Origin: JAABRU01 sp050180235
Lineage (GTDB): Bacteria; Desulfobacterota; Desulfobacteria; Desulfobacterales; Desulfococcaceae
DNA: 64,000 bases
Reading direction: 5' to 3'
Assembly (NCBI GenBank): GCA_050180235.1
Contig: JBFXEJ010000003.1
Coordinates: 74,058 to 138,057, forward strand
Part shown: positions 18,282 through 26,689 of the stretch, piece by piece
How positions within the stretch are numbered: the stretch's first letter is position 1
Layout: every line of letters begins with the position of its first letter
Made by a program: the position numbers and the translations under genes
The notes under the pieces: model-generated
The model's database searches: none
The model's input: only the letters and a program-made list of their open reading frames with translations
Told to the model about the DNA's origin: nothing

Positions 18282-19802
18282 ATGAACAGAAAGGTTATTC
18301 TTTATTCCCATTTTGGCGGATTAGGTAAATACAGACAAAATCCTTCAAGTTTAGGTTCAAGTAACTATTTGCAAAGATTTGAAGAAATGATACAAGTCAA
18401 TGTTGATTCATTGGCAGATGTTAATGACTACACAATTGCGAGTGTCTATATCTTTGTAGATATATCTACTTATTCAATAGTAAAAGAAAATAAGGGAAAA
18501 CTAAGCGAATCTGAAGTGAAAGAAGCATTAAGGAATGAAAGAGAAATAATCGCTGGGCTTGAAAAGATTGAGCAACAGGCGAGAAAAAATGTGGATAACA
18601 CTTTAATAAATCCCAATTTTTCAACTCAATATATGATAGGGAATTATCCTAAATTCATATACATCGGAATAAACCATCTGTCAGTTTTATTAAATGAACT
18701 GGAATCAATAGAACCGGAATTGATACAGTTTGTGGGAAGTAGGGCTGGAACCAATTTTACATATGACACTCCCAAATTTGTTGAATCAATAATCAGAATT
18801 GCACGGAATAATATAAAAATTCCCTGTACCGAAGAGGTGATACTGAGGATTGATGAAGATGTAACAGTCTATTATGATGGTATAAAAACTTTACTTAACA
18901 GATATTCTCAATTTACAAAAAAACCTTTTCATTATTTTTCAGGAACTTATGGTAAATATAATAGCGGAAATCCGACAGATGATCATCCGAAGAATAATTA
19001 TGCGGTTCGGGTTCATTTTTTTGTTAATCCCAATACTCAGAATTCTGCCCCTGCATTGTCAACATTTCTTTCAGATTTGGCAGAATTGGGGGCAACTCAA
19101 GAAAATTTTCAAAAAAATCATAGTGAAAATCTTCAATATCTTGTTATTAAAGGAAAACATAAAAAAAATGAAACAAGAAGGTTTTCTGAAATTATTTCCG
19201 GTGCGGGATTGATAGCATCGCCTTTGGTAATTCGATATCTGCCTCCGTTTATGTGTTTTGATATGCCTGTTACATGGATAGATGATCATTTAAAACGCAG
19301 ACTTTTGGAAGTTATTGAATTTATATCCAGAAATGATATTGAATCTGTTCAAGATGCAAAATTTACAAAAAACAGACATACGCAACCTATAACAGAAAAG
19401 GATATTCTGGGTGCACCCGGATATTTAAAGATACTTTTATCCGGTTGTATGTTTCATAGTCTCATAACGGACGATAATGAACGGCCAACCGAATATTCCG
19501 ATAAGATTAAGGAAATAATCAGAAAAAAGAAGTTGTCTTTTAATAATATTCCAAATTTTAAGGGAAAAATTAAGGAAATTCTTGCAACTAAGTACGAAAA
19601 AGTTATAGAATGTTGGACATCGGATGAGTATAAAGATAGCCCCGCTCCCAACTTAGATGTTTTTTATAAATGGGCAAAAACAGAAAAAGAAAAAAAGGAA
19701 AACAAATGGAAACTTGTTGATGGCTTGACAGAGGATGCCATGAGGTATTTGGAACTGATGTCTCGATGGGATATTTTCGTTAGTGCTATTGACAGACTAT
19801 AA
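18282..19802 (+). CDS. Unknown 506-aa protein, first gene of CHAT cassette (possible sugar-nucleotide-transferase fold)
   Basis: I do not recognise this 506-aa protein. It has no signal peptide or TM helix. The N-terminus is a hydrophobic strand plus Gly-rich turn (KVILYSHFGGLGKY). A stretch from about residue 150 (FVGSRAGTNFTYDTPKFVESI) leads to VILRIDEDVTVYYDG, an acidic DxD-like motif at the end of a strand, and later to DMPVTWIDDHLKRRLLEVIEF. That pattern is reminiscent of GT-A type glycosyltransferases, which is inference only. AAGGAG precedes the ATG. The gene is markedly more A+T-rich than nuoBCD before it, and is followed after 15 nt by the HTH gene, so the four genes to 24506 look like one transferred operon. 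Confidence 0.6.
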   Translation: MNRKVILYSHFGGLGKYRQNPSSLGSSNYLQRFEEMIQVNVDSLADVNDYTIASVYIFVDISTYSIVKENKGKLSESEVKEALRNEREIIAGLEKIEQQARKNVDNTLINPNFSTQYMIGNYPKFIYIGINHLSVLLNELESIEPELIQFVGSRAGTNFTYDTPKFVESIIRIARNNIKIPCTEEVILRIDEDVTVYYDGIKTLLNRYSQFTKKPFHYFSGTYGKYNSGNPTDDHPKNNYAVRVHFFVNPNTQNSAPALSTFLSDLAELGATQENFQKNHSENLQYLVIKGKHKKNETRRFSEIISGAGLIASPLVIRYLPPFMCFDMPVTWIDDHLKRRLLEVIEFISRNDIESVQDAKFTKNRHTQPITEKDILGAPGYLKILLSGCMFHSLITDDNERPTEYSDKIKEIIRKKKLSFNNIPNFKGKIKEILATKYEKVIECWTSDEYKDSPAPNLDVFYKWAKTEKEKKENKWKLVDGLTEDAMRYLELMSRWDIFVSAIDRL

Positions 19803-19817
19803 AAAAAGGAGCATACA

Positions 19818-20099
19818 ATGAAAGAAAACTATCAGGATTGGCTGTATTTTGATTACAGAGATTTGAATTTGGATTTCCGTATATGTATAGACAGGTATAT
19901 TAAGGAAGAGCATGATGAAATCCATAAAGAAATTGCAAAATTAAGATACTATGATAAAAAGACATCTCAGGAAGTATCTTCTATGTACCATGTTGATACT
20001 GAGAGAATAATCAAGCATATTCAGTCAAGGTTGATCTCATTTTTGAAATCAAGAGGATGGGAGGAATATCAATTCAATGGAGGTAAGAAAAATGAATAG
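19818..20099 (+). CDS. Small HTH protein (sigma region 4-like), CHAT cassette
   Basis: A 93-aa acidic/basic protein. The C-terminal half (LRYYDKKTSQEVSSMYHV, then DTERIIKHIQSRLISFLKSR) has the shape of a helix-turn-helix of the sigma-70 region 4 type: a helix, a turn at MYHVD, a recognition helix and a trailing Leu/Arg helix. The N-terminal half is aromatic and acidic (YQDWLYFDYRDLNLDFR). It could bind DNA to control the cassette or act as an adaptor; no close family was recognised. AAGGAG precedes its ATG. Its last 8 nt overlap the next gene's start. Confidence 0.5.
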   Translation: MKENYQDWLYFDYRDLNLDFRICIDRYIKEEHDEIHKEIAKLRYYDKKTSQEVSSMYHVDTERIIKHIQSRLISFLKSRGWEEYQFNGGKKNE

Positions 20100-20688
20100 A
20101 AATTTTAGTATGTTGGATATCGCTGAGTTTGGTTTAATCCCTGATGTTGTTAAAAAGGAGAATCCTGAAAAACATAAAAGGGTTGAACTGTTTTTGTCAG
20201 AAAATGGGGGATTGTTTTTCTTAAAAGACAGGTATCCTCACGGACTAGGCAGGAATGATAATCCTGAATTGGTAAAGAGATATTTTGTTTCTGAAGAAAT
20301 ACAGGAAACAAAGACGAAAATAGTTACATTTATCATTCAAAAGATCAGTGATAAAATTGTAAAACTTTTTTCATCTGATGACATATATTATATTATGCAA
20401 CCGGCTGAGGTATTAAATGTATCAATGTCATCAGAAAAAAAAGAAAAATCTTCGGCTTTGCTCAAAAAAGAGAAAATCGGTTCTGATGGTGTAGATATAT
20501 CAGGAGACAGGCCGATAAAAATTCAGTCACCGGATGGCAAAAATTTAGGAGAGTTACATTGGGATCAGAGATATATAGTTGGTGAAAATCTTGATTCCAG
20601 TGTGAAATTGATAATAAAGATGCCTGATGGAAAAGAAGAAGTGATTTCTCCGTCAGGAAACTATTTTGAAATTGAATATCATTTTTGA
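20092..20688 (+). CDS. Unknown 198-aa protein, CHAT cassette
   Basis: An unrecognised 198-aa soluble protein. The N-terminal ~110 residues look alpha/beta (LFLSENGGLFFLKDRYPHG; IVTFIIQKISDKIVKLF). A Ser/Lys-rich linker follows (about residues 113-135), and the last ~60 residues look like a small all-beta domain (IKIQSPDGKNLGELHWDQRY, LIIKMPDGKEEVISPSGNYF). The start at 20092 is set by GGAGGT at 20079-20084, which lies inside the previous gene, so the two are coupled. Being conserved-looking and placed between the HTH gene and the CHAT protease suggests a substrate or regulator of the protease. That is inference. Confidence 0.5.
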   Translation: MNRNFSMLDIAEFGLIPDVVKKENPEKHKRVELFLSENGGLFFLKDRYPHGLGRNDNPELVKRYFVSEEIQETKTKIVTFIIQKISDKIVKLFSSDDIYYIMQPAEVLNVSMSSEKKEKSSALLKKEKIGSDGVDISGDRPIKIQSPDGKNLGELHWDQRYIVGENLDSSVKLIIKMPDGKEEVISPSGNYFEIEYHF

Positions 20689-20747
20689 TTTATCTTAAGC
20701 AATACTTAACATCCAAGTTTTTTGCAAACATTTTGGAGAAAAAATAG

Positions 20748-23700
20748 ATGAAATATCTTGATTTGGAAAAGTATTCACCGAAAACCCGTTCTGTAATCGA
20801 AATAATGATGGGAGAAATTAACCTATCATCAATTGATAAATATATCTCAACATATTGGGATTCATTTATAATTTTGGAAATAATTGCCGATTTTTTGCGT
20901 ATGACTGGAATCCGGAAAGATAAGGCAATACAATTACGTAAAAGGTTATTGGAAATTGACAGTAATGCAAAGATAATGCACTTGAATTTGGCTAATTCAT
21001 ACTGTGATAAAAATGAGTTAGAATATGCTGAATTTCATGCAGAAAAATCTATTGAAGCTATTCCTGATAACCCAAGAACACTTAATTTAATGGGAGAAAT
21101 ATATTTTATCCGTTATAGGCTTAATCATGGCAAGGAAGAGTACTTCTACAAGGCTGAATCTTGGTATAAAAGGGCTAAAAACATTGATCCAAACAGATTA
21201 TTACCCTATTTTAATTTGGCAAAACTTTATCTTTATGCTAAACAATTTGATCATGCATTTTATTTTGTAAAACAAGCATTTGAATTAGTAAAGCATCACG
21301 AAGGAAAGTTTAGGGGTGATATTGATATTATCAATGCCAAAAGCATAAAAAAATGGAAACAGCTTACAAATGCTAACCATTACTTTTTTGTTTCATATGA
21401 TGAAATTCTTAGATTGGCATTAGTTGAAAAGGAATTGGGTTTGCAAATTGCTATGTTTGGCTTAATTGCTTCTGCCCAAATAAGTGAAGAATGTTTTAAT
21501 GCTTTTTTAGATGAGGTTAAATTATATTACAATGAATTGCTTACTAAAATTAATGTAAATAGAAGTTTTGAAAAATTTGATAATATGAGTTTTTTTGATT
21601 TATCTGCACAGGAATATATAAAAAAAGAGATAGGAAATTTTAATTTATTTTCTTGGTTATCTTCTCTGTTTGTTACCGGATATATGTTACGAAAGAGGAA
21701 AGGAAAAATAATTGGCAATATTGTTAATTTTGTTTTAAAAAATAGATATATCGAAGCATTAAACTGCTTTGAAGAACTTAAGAAATGGGTACTCTTTAAG
21801 CCATTATCAAATGAGGAACGAATAAAACGTTCCATAAATGCGTTGGATGGGTTAACTCCGCTTATCAGATGTTCCGCCCAATTTATTGGGAATTACGAAA
21901 AATCTGATGAAATCATTGATTTTTTTTATAAAGATATTCTTCCTGTTATTGATCCGGAATGGCAAAAAACTGATGGTTATTGGAAGCCTGAAGATGCGAA
22001 AAATCTTTTTCATTGTGTTAAAAAAATCCTTACTACAGGAGCATATAAATTAAATATTTATCATTCTGATATAATAGGTTTTTTTAATAATACTTATAAT
22101 ATTTATTCTCAAACCAAACCAATAGAGATAAGCCTATATCAACTTGATTATATTATAATAAAATCAATACAATGTCTTGAACTGGAAAAATTTGTTGATC
22201 TTTTGTATTTATCCGGTGGTTTGATTATGAAAAAAATAGGATCAATTATTGATACAAAGCCTAATGATGAAATTTTTGGTTCATCCGGCAGATTGGGTGC
22301 AGGCGATTGGTTTATATCAGGAGCCATGTATTATCTTTCAAGCGCATATTTATCATTATCAATTGGCAAAATAGAAAATTTTTTACAAAGTCTTGATTCA
22401 TTTGAAAAAATTTTTGTCATGATTAGAGAAAAGATAAAGAATGAAGATGATAATGTCAATTCATTACTATTAATAAATAATAAAATGGAAGATATTCATA
22501 ACGAAGTTATATCACTGATAAATATAATAATTCATGATAACACTCCATTTCATAGACAAATGGTTCTGCTTTTCCAATCGGAAGAGATTTCTTCTTGGTA
22601 TCATTCTTATATTATTTCTGAATTCAATAAATTTTTCGAAAATATTAAATTTGAATTAATAAATGAAAAATGGCAGGAACTAGAATCAGTACTATCAAGA
22701 GCAGAATCTTATAGTTTGCAAGCGTTTAATTTTTATGATAAAGGGCATTCAATAGGATTGGCTATAATGATGGGATCGATTGGCATTATATATATGCCAC
22801 TGGGTTTCAAGATTAAAGCTGAAGAGCTTTTTAGGGCAGGATTAGAACTTATTCAAAAAAGTGAAGGAGAATATTTTGAAAAAAATTATGCCTATCAGGT
22901 GATGGCATTGTTGGGAGATAAACTTGATCTTGCTGATGAAACTTTGGATATTTGTGAAAAAGCATTGGATGATTTGGAGAATATTTTGCTTCCTCAGTTC
23001 AAATCTCCTGAAGAGCAAAATCAATTTGCCTCACGTTATATCAACTTTATTAATACTGCCTTAAAGATGATAGAGAAAAAAGGAAATGTTTGTAAAAAAC
23101 ATCAATTTCTATTGAACAAAATGGAAAGATTCAGAAGCCGTTTTCTCAGGCAATTGATGATGATGCCTAAAAATAACGGACAAAATACAATCAATTCGGC
23201 AATAGATGTGGAAGTGACGAAACTTTTTCCCCAGAAATCCGATGATAGCAATTTGGATATTTCAGCTATTTTAACAACCGAAAATCTTTCAAAAATAGAT
23301 GTTCTTTTTTATAAAAAACGCAAAGAACTATTTTCTGATAAAAATATAAAAACAGATCTTCCAAATTTTGAAAAGGGAGATATTGGAAAGGAATTAAGAA
23401 TATTAAAAAAATCTTATAAAGATAATTCTGAATTTCAGCGTGTTATTGCGCTTGCTTTATATCCTTTGGAAAACAATTTTCTCCTTTACGCTGAAAATGA
23501 TAAAGGTGAGTCACATGTGTCTTTTTATCCTTATGAAAATACTAATCAAAAAGACATCTATCGTTCTGTTGCAAAATTTATTGATATTACAGGTACGGAT
23601 AAGCAAAATAAAAATATTTGCTTTGAGGAACTTAATAAACTTGCAGGACCAATATTTATCAATCCCATAAATGAAGCATTAACAATGCTTGATAGGAAAG

Positions 23701-24506
23701 ACAAAAATACTGTTCTTTTTTTAGCAGGACATCATTGGATGGGACAACTTCCGCTTCATGCTTTATCGCCGACAGGAGATGACAAGTCCTTTTTAGATGA
23801 GACAGTAACCTGTGTTTATCTGCCTTCCTTATCCTTTCTGAAAACAATGACAGAGAGAAGAAAAAACTATATAGAAAAACAGGGAAAAAGCATTATTACC
23901 GGCTATTTATCGGAATCGAAAAAGGATACTGATTTCACAAATGATTTTTTAGGAAAGATTGCTGAAGAAATAAAAAATGGGGAAATTCAGAATATTACCA
24001 TAGAAGATGTTATAAACTTACCCGAATACATTGATGATTTTTTCATTCTTGCACATGGTCTGAATATTGAAGATAATGCTTTTTTGTCTTGTTTGTGTAT
24101 AAATAATAAACGCCCTTTGTTTGTGAATGATCTGCTGAATGTAAAAGAAAAAAATATTGATATGGCTGTAACTGCATCTTGTTTGTCTTATTTATCAACA
24201 AGATATAGGGGTGATGAATTGCTTGGTATAGCTTACAGTCTTATATTGTTGGGGGCAAGAAGTGTTGTTGCCAATTTATGGTCTGTTCCCGTTGAAGATA
24301 CTGCTACGGTTCTCCTGAATTTTTATAAGGCTCGAAAAGAAGGATTGAATAAGGCACAGGCATTAAAGGCAGCTCGGCGACATTTTCGCTGGCGAGGCAG
24401 AGAAGAAGAAAGTATTTCCCAATGGATTTCAAAAGAACCGACAATCAGGGCAGGCAAGTCACCTTATTCATGGGCTGGCCCGGTATTAATCGGAGATCCA
24501 TTTTAA
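20748..24506 (+). CDS. TPR-CHAT domain protease
   Basis: A 1252-aa protein. The N-terminal ~250 residues contain TPR-like helical pairs (AKIMHLNLANSYCDKNELEYAEFHAEKSIEAI; LLPYFNLAKLYLYAKQFDHAFYFVKQAFEL). A long helical middle follows with another TPR-like block near 650-760. The C-terminal ~300 residues are a CHAT domain, a caspase-fold cysteine protease. The probable catalytic His is H1103 in FILAHGLN, and the Cys is C1145 in VTASCLSYL, followed by the family GARSVVANLWSVPVEDTA and the terminal SPYSWAGPVLIGDPF. No signal peptide is present, so it should act in the cytoplasm. GGAG precedes the ATG. The gene is strongly A+T-rich. CHAT proteases act in bacterial conflict systems (for example Csx29 of type III-E CRISPR); its substrate is unknown. 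Confidence 0.85.
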   Translation: MKYLDLEKYSPKTRSVIEIMMGEINLSSIDKYISTYWDSFIILEIIADFLRMTGIRKDKAIQLRKRLLEIDSNAKIMHLNLANSYCDKNELEYAEFHAEKSIEAIPDNPRTLNLMGEIYFIRYRLNHGKEEYFYKAESWYKRAKNIDPNRLLPYFNLAKLYLYAKQFDHAFYFVKQAFELVKHHEGKFRGDIDIINAKSIKKWKQLTNANHYFFVSYDEILRLALVEKELGLQIAMFGLIASAQISEECFNAFLDEVKLYYNELLTKINVNRSFEKFDNMSFFDLSAQEYIKKEIGNFNLFSWLSSLFVTGYMLRKRKGKIIGNIVNFVLKNRYIEALNCFEELKKWVLFKPLSNEERIKRSINALDGLTPLIRCSAQFIGNYEKSDEIIDFFYKDILPVIDPEWQKTDGYWKPEDAKNLFHCVKKILTTGAYKLNIYHSDIIGFFNNTYNIYSQTKPIEISLYQLDYIIIKSIQCLELEKFVDLLYLSGGLIMKKIGSIIDTKPNDEIFGSSGRLGAGDWFISGAMYYLSSAYLSLSIGKIENFLQSLDSFEKIFVMIREKIKNEDDNVNSLLLINNKMEDIHNEVISLINIIIHDNTPFHRQMVLLFQSEEISSWYHSYIISEFNKFFENIKFELINEKWQELESVLSRAESYSLQAFNFYDKGHSIGLAIMMGSIGIIYMPLGFKIKAEELFRAGLELIQKSEGEYFEKNYAYQVMALLGDKLDLADETLDICEKALDDLENILLPQFKSPEEQNQFASRYINFINTALKMIEKKGNVCKKHQFLLNKMERFRSRFLRQLMMMPKNNGQNTINSAIDVEVTKLFPQKSDDSNLDISAILTTENLSKIDVLFYKKRKELFSDKNIKTDLPNFEKGDIGKELRILKKSYKDNSEFQRVIALALYPLENNFLLYAENDKGESHVSFYPYENTNQKDIYRSVAKFIDITGTDKQNKNICFEELNKLAGPIFINPINEALTMLDRKDKNTVLFLAGHHWMGQLPLHALSPTGDDKSFLDETVTCVYLPSLSFLKTMTERRKNYIEKQGKSIITGYLSESKKDTDFTNDFLGKIAEEIKNGEIQNITIEDVINLPEYIDDFFILAHGLNIEDNAFLSCLCINNKRPLFVNDLLNVKEKNIDMAVTASCLSYLSTRYRGDELLGIAYSLILLGARSVVANLWSVPVEDTATVLLNFYKARKEGLNKAQALKAARRHFRWRGREEESISQWISKEPTIRAGKSPYSWAGPVLIGDPF

Positions 24507-24545
24507 ATTTATCAAAATTTAATCAGTAGATAGTAAGTCAACATT

Positions 24546-24710
24546 TTTTTGCACACCGGAGTCAAAAGAACATGCCATGCAAAAAATGAACCTGACATAA
24601 AGGTTCCATAAATTTTCGGGTATAAAATTCCGAAATAAAAAAACAGAACAGGCTTCCAATTTGTGCAGGGGATGAACAAGCTGGAAGCTTGTTCTGCTTT
24701 TTTATATACT
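24546..24710. repeat. Imperfect ~165-bp direct repeat, copy 1
   Basis: From CTTTTTTGCAC-like sequence through CCATAAATTTTCGGGTATAA to the hairpin GAACAAGCTGGAAGCTTGTTC, this stretch recurs in the same orientation at 26690-26858. The inner ~110 bp are nearly identical. The pair brackets the vapBC-MNT-antitoxin block. Short ORFs seen across it on the minus strand are repeat-derived. 24507-24881 holds no gene. Confidence 0.85.
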
Positions 24711-24881
24711 GATCCAATTTTGGTTTTATCCGGCATGATTTTTGACTGACTGGCTGAAAGTGAAAAATCATCCGTTTCTGGCCTGAAAAACCCAGCATAC
24801 GGGCTGAAAAAACTGTTTTGGCGCATACGCAATTTCCGTGCCAAAGAAAACCAAAATTGGATCAGTATAATTAAAAAATTA

Positions 24882-24909
24882 TTGACAAAATTATAATGAT
24901 GATCATTAT
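24882..24909 (+). promoter_or_regulatory. Promoter with overlapping palindromic operator for the VapBC-like pair
   Basis: TTGACA lies at 24882-24887, with A+T-rich TATATAAT-type sequence about 20 nt downstream. Overlapping the spacer is a perfect palindrome: ATAATGAT, a central G, then ATCATTAT (24893-24909). TA operons are commonly repressed by their own antitoxin at such sites, so autoregulation is likely but inferred. Confidence 0.6.
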
Positions 24910-24938
24910 ATAATATAAATAAATATAAGGAGATAAAT

Positions 24939-25154
24939 ATGATTGCTCATGAAACAATCAGACAACTTCAAAGTATCTCTGTCGGGGAGCGTATTCACAT
25001 TATGGAAATTCTGCTGAACTCACTGAAACGGGATATTAAAAGTAAGGAAAGACAAATACAGCCCAAATTGGAAAAATTCACTGTACGCACGTTCAATTTA
25101 GGGCAGGAAATTCATGCGGACAGAGATATTATTTATGCTGAAAGGGGATTCTGA
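24939..25154 (+). CDS. Antitoxin of a PIN-toxin (VapBC-like) module
   Basis: A 71-aa protein in the usual antitoxin position, 2 nt before the PIN toxin gene. The N-terminal helix (MIAHETIRQLQSISVGERIHIMEILLNSLKRD) and the C-terminal TVRTFNLGQEIHADRDIIYAERGF are typical of a family of short antitoxins found next to PIN-domain toxins: a leading DNA-binding or dimerising part and a trailing segment that occupies the toxin active site. AAGGAG precedes the ATG. A palindromic operator overlaps the promoter upstream. I am confident of the role and less so of the family name. Confidence 0.75.
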   Translation: MIAHETIRQLQSISVGERIHIMEILLNSLKRDIKSKERQIQPKLEKFTVRTFNLGQEIHADRDIIYAERGF

Positions 25155-25156
25155 TT

Positions 25157-25618
25157 ATGTTCGCAATTGACACAAATCTTATTGTATATGCACATAATAC
25201 TGCGTCTCCATATCATAAGAAAGCGAAAGAGTTTACAGAACGGGTAATGAACGAACGAAATACCGAAGGCCGGCTCAATATTTGTCTGCCGGCACAGGTA
25301 TTAATGGAGTTTGTTCATGTCATCACATGGAAACATCTGGAAGCCCCGCTTTCCCTTCAGGAAGCTATAAAAACTGTTCAGGATTATCTTAATTCAGGCG
25401 TAAAGATTATTTTCCAGCAGGATAGCCGGATTATTACGTTTATCAGTTTGTCAGGTATGGTTACAACACGGAAAAAAGTCTTTGACGTAGCACTTGCATC
25501 AACTTTAAAAGATAATCACATAAGTGGGTTATACACAAACAATGTTGATGATTTTAAAGAATTTGATTTTTTGAAGGTAATAAATCCATTATCAGATGAG
25601 GAAAAAGAAAAAGCATAA
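25157..25618 (+). CDS. vapC: PIN-domain ribonuclease toxin (VapC-like)
   Basis: A 153-aa PIN-domain protein. Acidic active-site residues are in FAIDTNLIVYA near the N-terminus, a central Glu in MEFVHVI, and C-terminal Asp residues in KVFDVALASTL and YTNNVDDFKEF. PIN toxins cleave tRNA or rRNA and are held inactive by the antitoxin encoded just upstream. The reading frame is intact. Its stop codon (25616-25618) falls inside the first core of an attC-like site, the arrangement seen in integron gene cassettes. Confidence 0.85.
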   Translation: MFAIDTNLIVYAHNTASPYHKKAKEFTERVMNERNTEGRLNICLPAQVLMEFVHVITWKHLEAPLSLQEAIKTVQDYLNSGVKIIFQQDSRIITFISLSGMVTTRKKVFDVALASTLKDNHISGLYTNNVDDFKEFDFLKVINPLSDEEKEKA

Positions 25619-25672
25619 CCAGTCGCTCAACCGGACAGGGCTATCGCCCTGCCGGTTAGCTCTTTGTTATGG
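25613..25672. repeat. attC-like site (59-base-element type)
   Basis: A 60-nt stretch runs from GCATAAC (25613-25619) to GTTATGG (25666-25672), near-complementary ends resembling the integron cores RYYYAAC and GTTRRRY. Inside, GCTcAACCGGaCAGGGC pairs with GCCCTGCCGGTTAGC around a TATC loop, leaving single unpaired bases on one side. Extrahelical bases of that kind are the hallmark of attC. The layout matches the 60-bp aadA-type attC almost position for position. No integrase gene is in the window. A degenerate partner lies at 29443-29500. Confidence 0.6.
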
Positions 25673-25814
25673 AGGTTATGATGTATAATTACAGCGTTAC
25701 TCAATTACATTGAGAACATGAAAATACGAAGTAAACACCTTACCAGGCGGTGGATCGGGCAGGGCCGATAAGCAGCCATCCACTTGCTGAGATATAAGTA
25801 TAAAGGAGATAATT

Positions 25815-26099
25815 ATGTCATATTCTTCAATAATTGACAGAATTATAAATCTGTCCAAACAATACGGAGCAAATTGTCTTATCCTGTTCGGGAGCTATGC
25901 AGAAACTCCAGATAATGCAGGCGATATAGATATTGCCTGTGACGGAATTAAGGGGTGGAAAATATATGAGTTTGCCGGTCAGATTGAAAATGAAATGCAC
26001 ATTCCGATAGATATTGTTCCGTTAAGCCCCCCAAACGATTTTACCCGTCTGATTGAGGCAAAAGGGAAAGTGCTTTATGACATACGAGGAACTGCCTGA
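25815..26099 (+). CDS. MNT-type minimal nucleotidyltransferase (antitoxin-like)
   Basis: A 94-aa minimal nucleotidyltransferase. The catalytic motif is intact: LILFGSYAETPDNAGDIDIACDG (GSx10DxD at about residues 28-42), and a third acidic residue is in PIDIVPL. Proteins of this size act as MntA antitoxins that AMPylate or otherwise modify a HEPN (HepT) ribonuclease toxin. The expected HepT gene is missing; only a 30-codon ORF overlaps its 3' end. AAGGAG precedes the ATG. 25673-25814 holds no gene but contains GC-rich inverted sequence near 25741-25785. Confidence 0.8.
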   Translation: MSYSSIIDRIINLSKQYGANCLILFGSYAETPDNAGDIDIACDGIKGWKIYEFAGQIENEMHIPIDIVPLSPPNDFTRLIEAKGKVLYDIRGTA

Positions 26100-26169
26100 A
26101 GAAAAAATTGAGGATATATTTCTGCGATTCAGAACAAAAGTTTTAAGCAACTGGAATAATTTGATATAA
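26077..26169 (+). pseudogene. 30-codon remnant after the MNT gene (possible HepT start)
   Basis: An ORF starting at ATG 26077 overlaps the MNT gene by 23 nt, the coupling typical for a partner gene, and reads MTYEELPEEKIEDIFLRFRT before stopping after 30 codons. The charged helical start is compatible with the N-terminus of a HEPN toxin or its equivalent, but too little remains to name it. It probably marks a deleted toxin gene. Confidence 0.35.
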
Positions 26170-26231
26170 TATTGAACAGATAAACGATCTGGCCAGTTCG
26201 CTGCATCGGACATGGAGGATAAACTGCCTGC

Positions 26232-26366
26232 CGGTAACTTGATGTTCGGGGGACTTGCTGAAATATTATCCTGCTTCTTTGCGGCGGAGATAAATCTTCT
26301 CAGAAAAAAGATATAAAAAAAGCAAAAAAATATTGGAAAGAATTGGCAGAAAGGGGAAAAATATGA
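26232..26366 (+). pseudogene. Remnant of a RelE-like HI1419-type toxin
   Basis: Only the last part of the toxin gene survives. The frame ending at TGA 26364-26366 reads LLLCGGDKSSQKKDIKKAKK and then YWKELAERGKI, which matches the C-terminal signature of the addiction-module killer family of HI1419. Just upstream a second family-like fragment (GNLMFGGLAE) appears, joined without the residues normally between them, so an internal deletion has occurred. The antitoxin start overlaps the remnant stop, the original operon arrangement. Confidence 0.6.
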
Positions 26367-26659
26367 GAAATTACAGAGAGTTTGTAACAGAAAAAATGCA
26401 GATTCCGGAAGAGGCTGCCGAATATCTCAGATGTTCTCTTGATGAATATTTCAAGGATGGCAACACCGAAGCTTTTCTGGCAGCAATCCGGACAGTGGCC
26501 GAAGCGCAGGGCGAAATAACAAAACTTTCAGAAAATACAGATCTTAACAGACAGACCTTGTACAGAACCCTTTCAAAAAATGGGAATCCAAGAATAAACA
26601 CACTGCGTTCCATATTGAATTCACTTGGTTTCAGACTTTCAATCGAACCGCTTTCCTGA
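26363..26659 (+). CDS. HI1420-type addiction-module antidote (HTH antitoxin)
   Basis: A 98-aa antitoxin of the HI1420/COG3636 type. The start is characteristic (MRNYREFVTEKMQIPEEAAEYL), followed by a Cro/XRE-like HTH (ITKLSENTDLNRQTLYRTLS, then GNPRINTLRSILNSLGFRLSIEP). It is intact while its cognate toxin gene upstream has been reduced to a C-terminal fragment. AAGGGG precedes the ATG, which overlaps the toxin remnant stop. An orphan antitoxin can persist as a regulator or as protection against related toxins; neither is shown here. Confidence 0.85.
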   Translation: MRNYREFVTEKMQIPEEAAEYLRCSLDEYFKDGNTEAFLAAIRTVAEAQGEITKLSENTDLNRQTLYRTLSKNGNPRINTLRSILNSLGFRLSIEPLS

Positions 26660-26689
26660 GCAGTCATTTCAGGCAGGCAGGGTATGCAA

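Noticed and set aside
24512..24844. Minus-strand ORFs across the 165-bp repeats at 24.6 and 26.8 kb
   Set aside because: The two ORFs share a peptide only because the DNA repeats share sequence. The shared part is the hairpin repeat.
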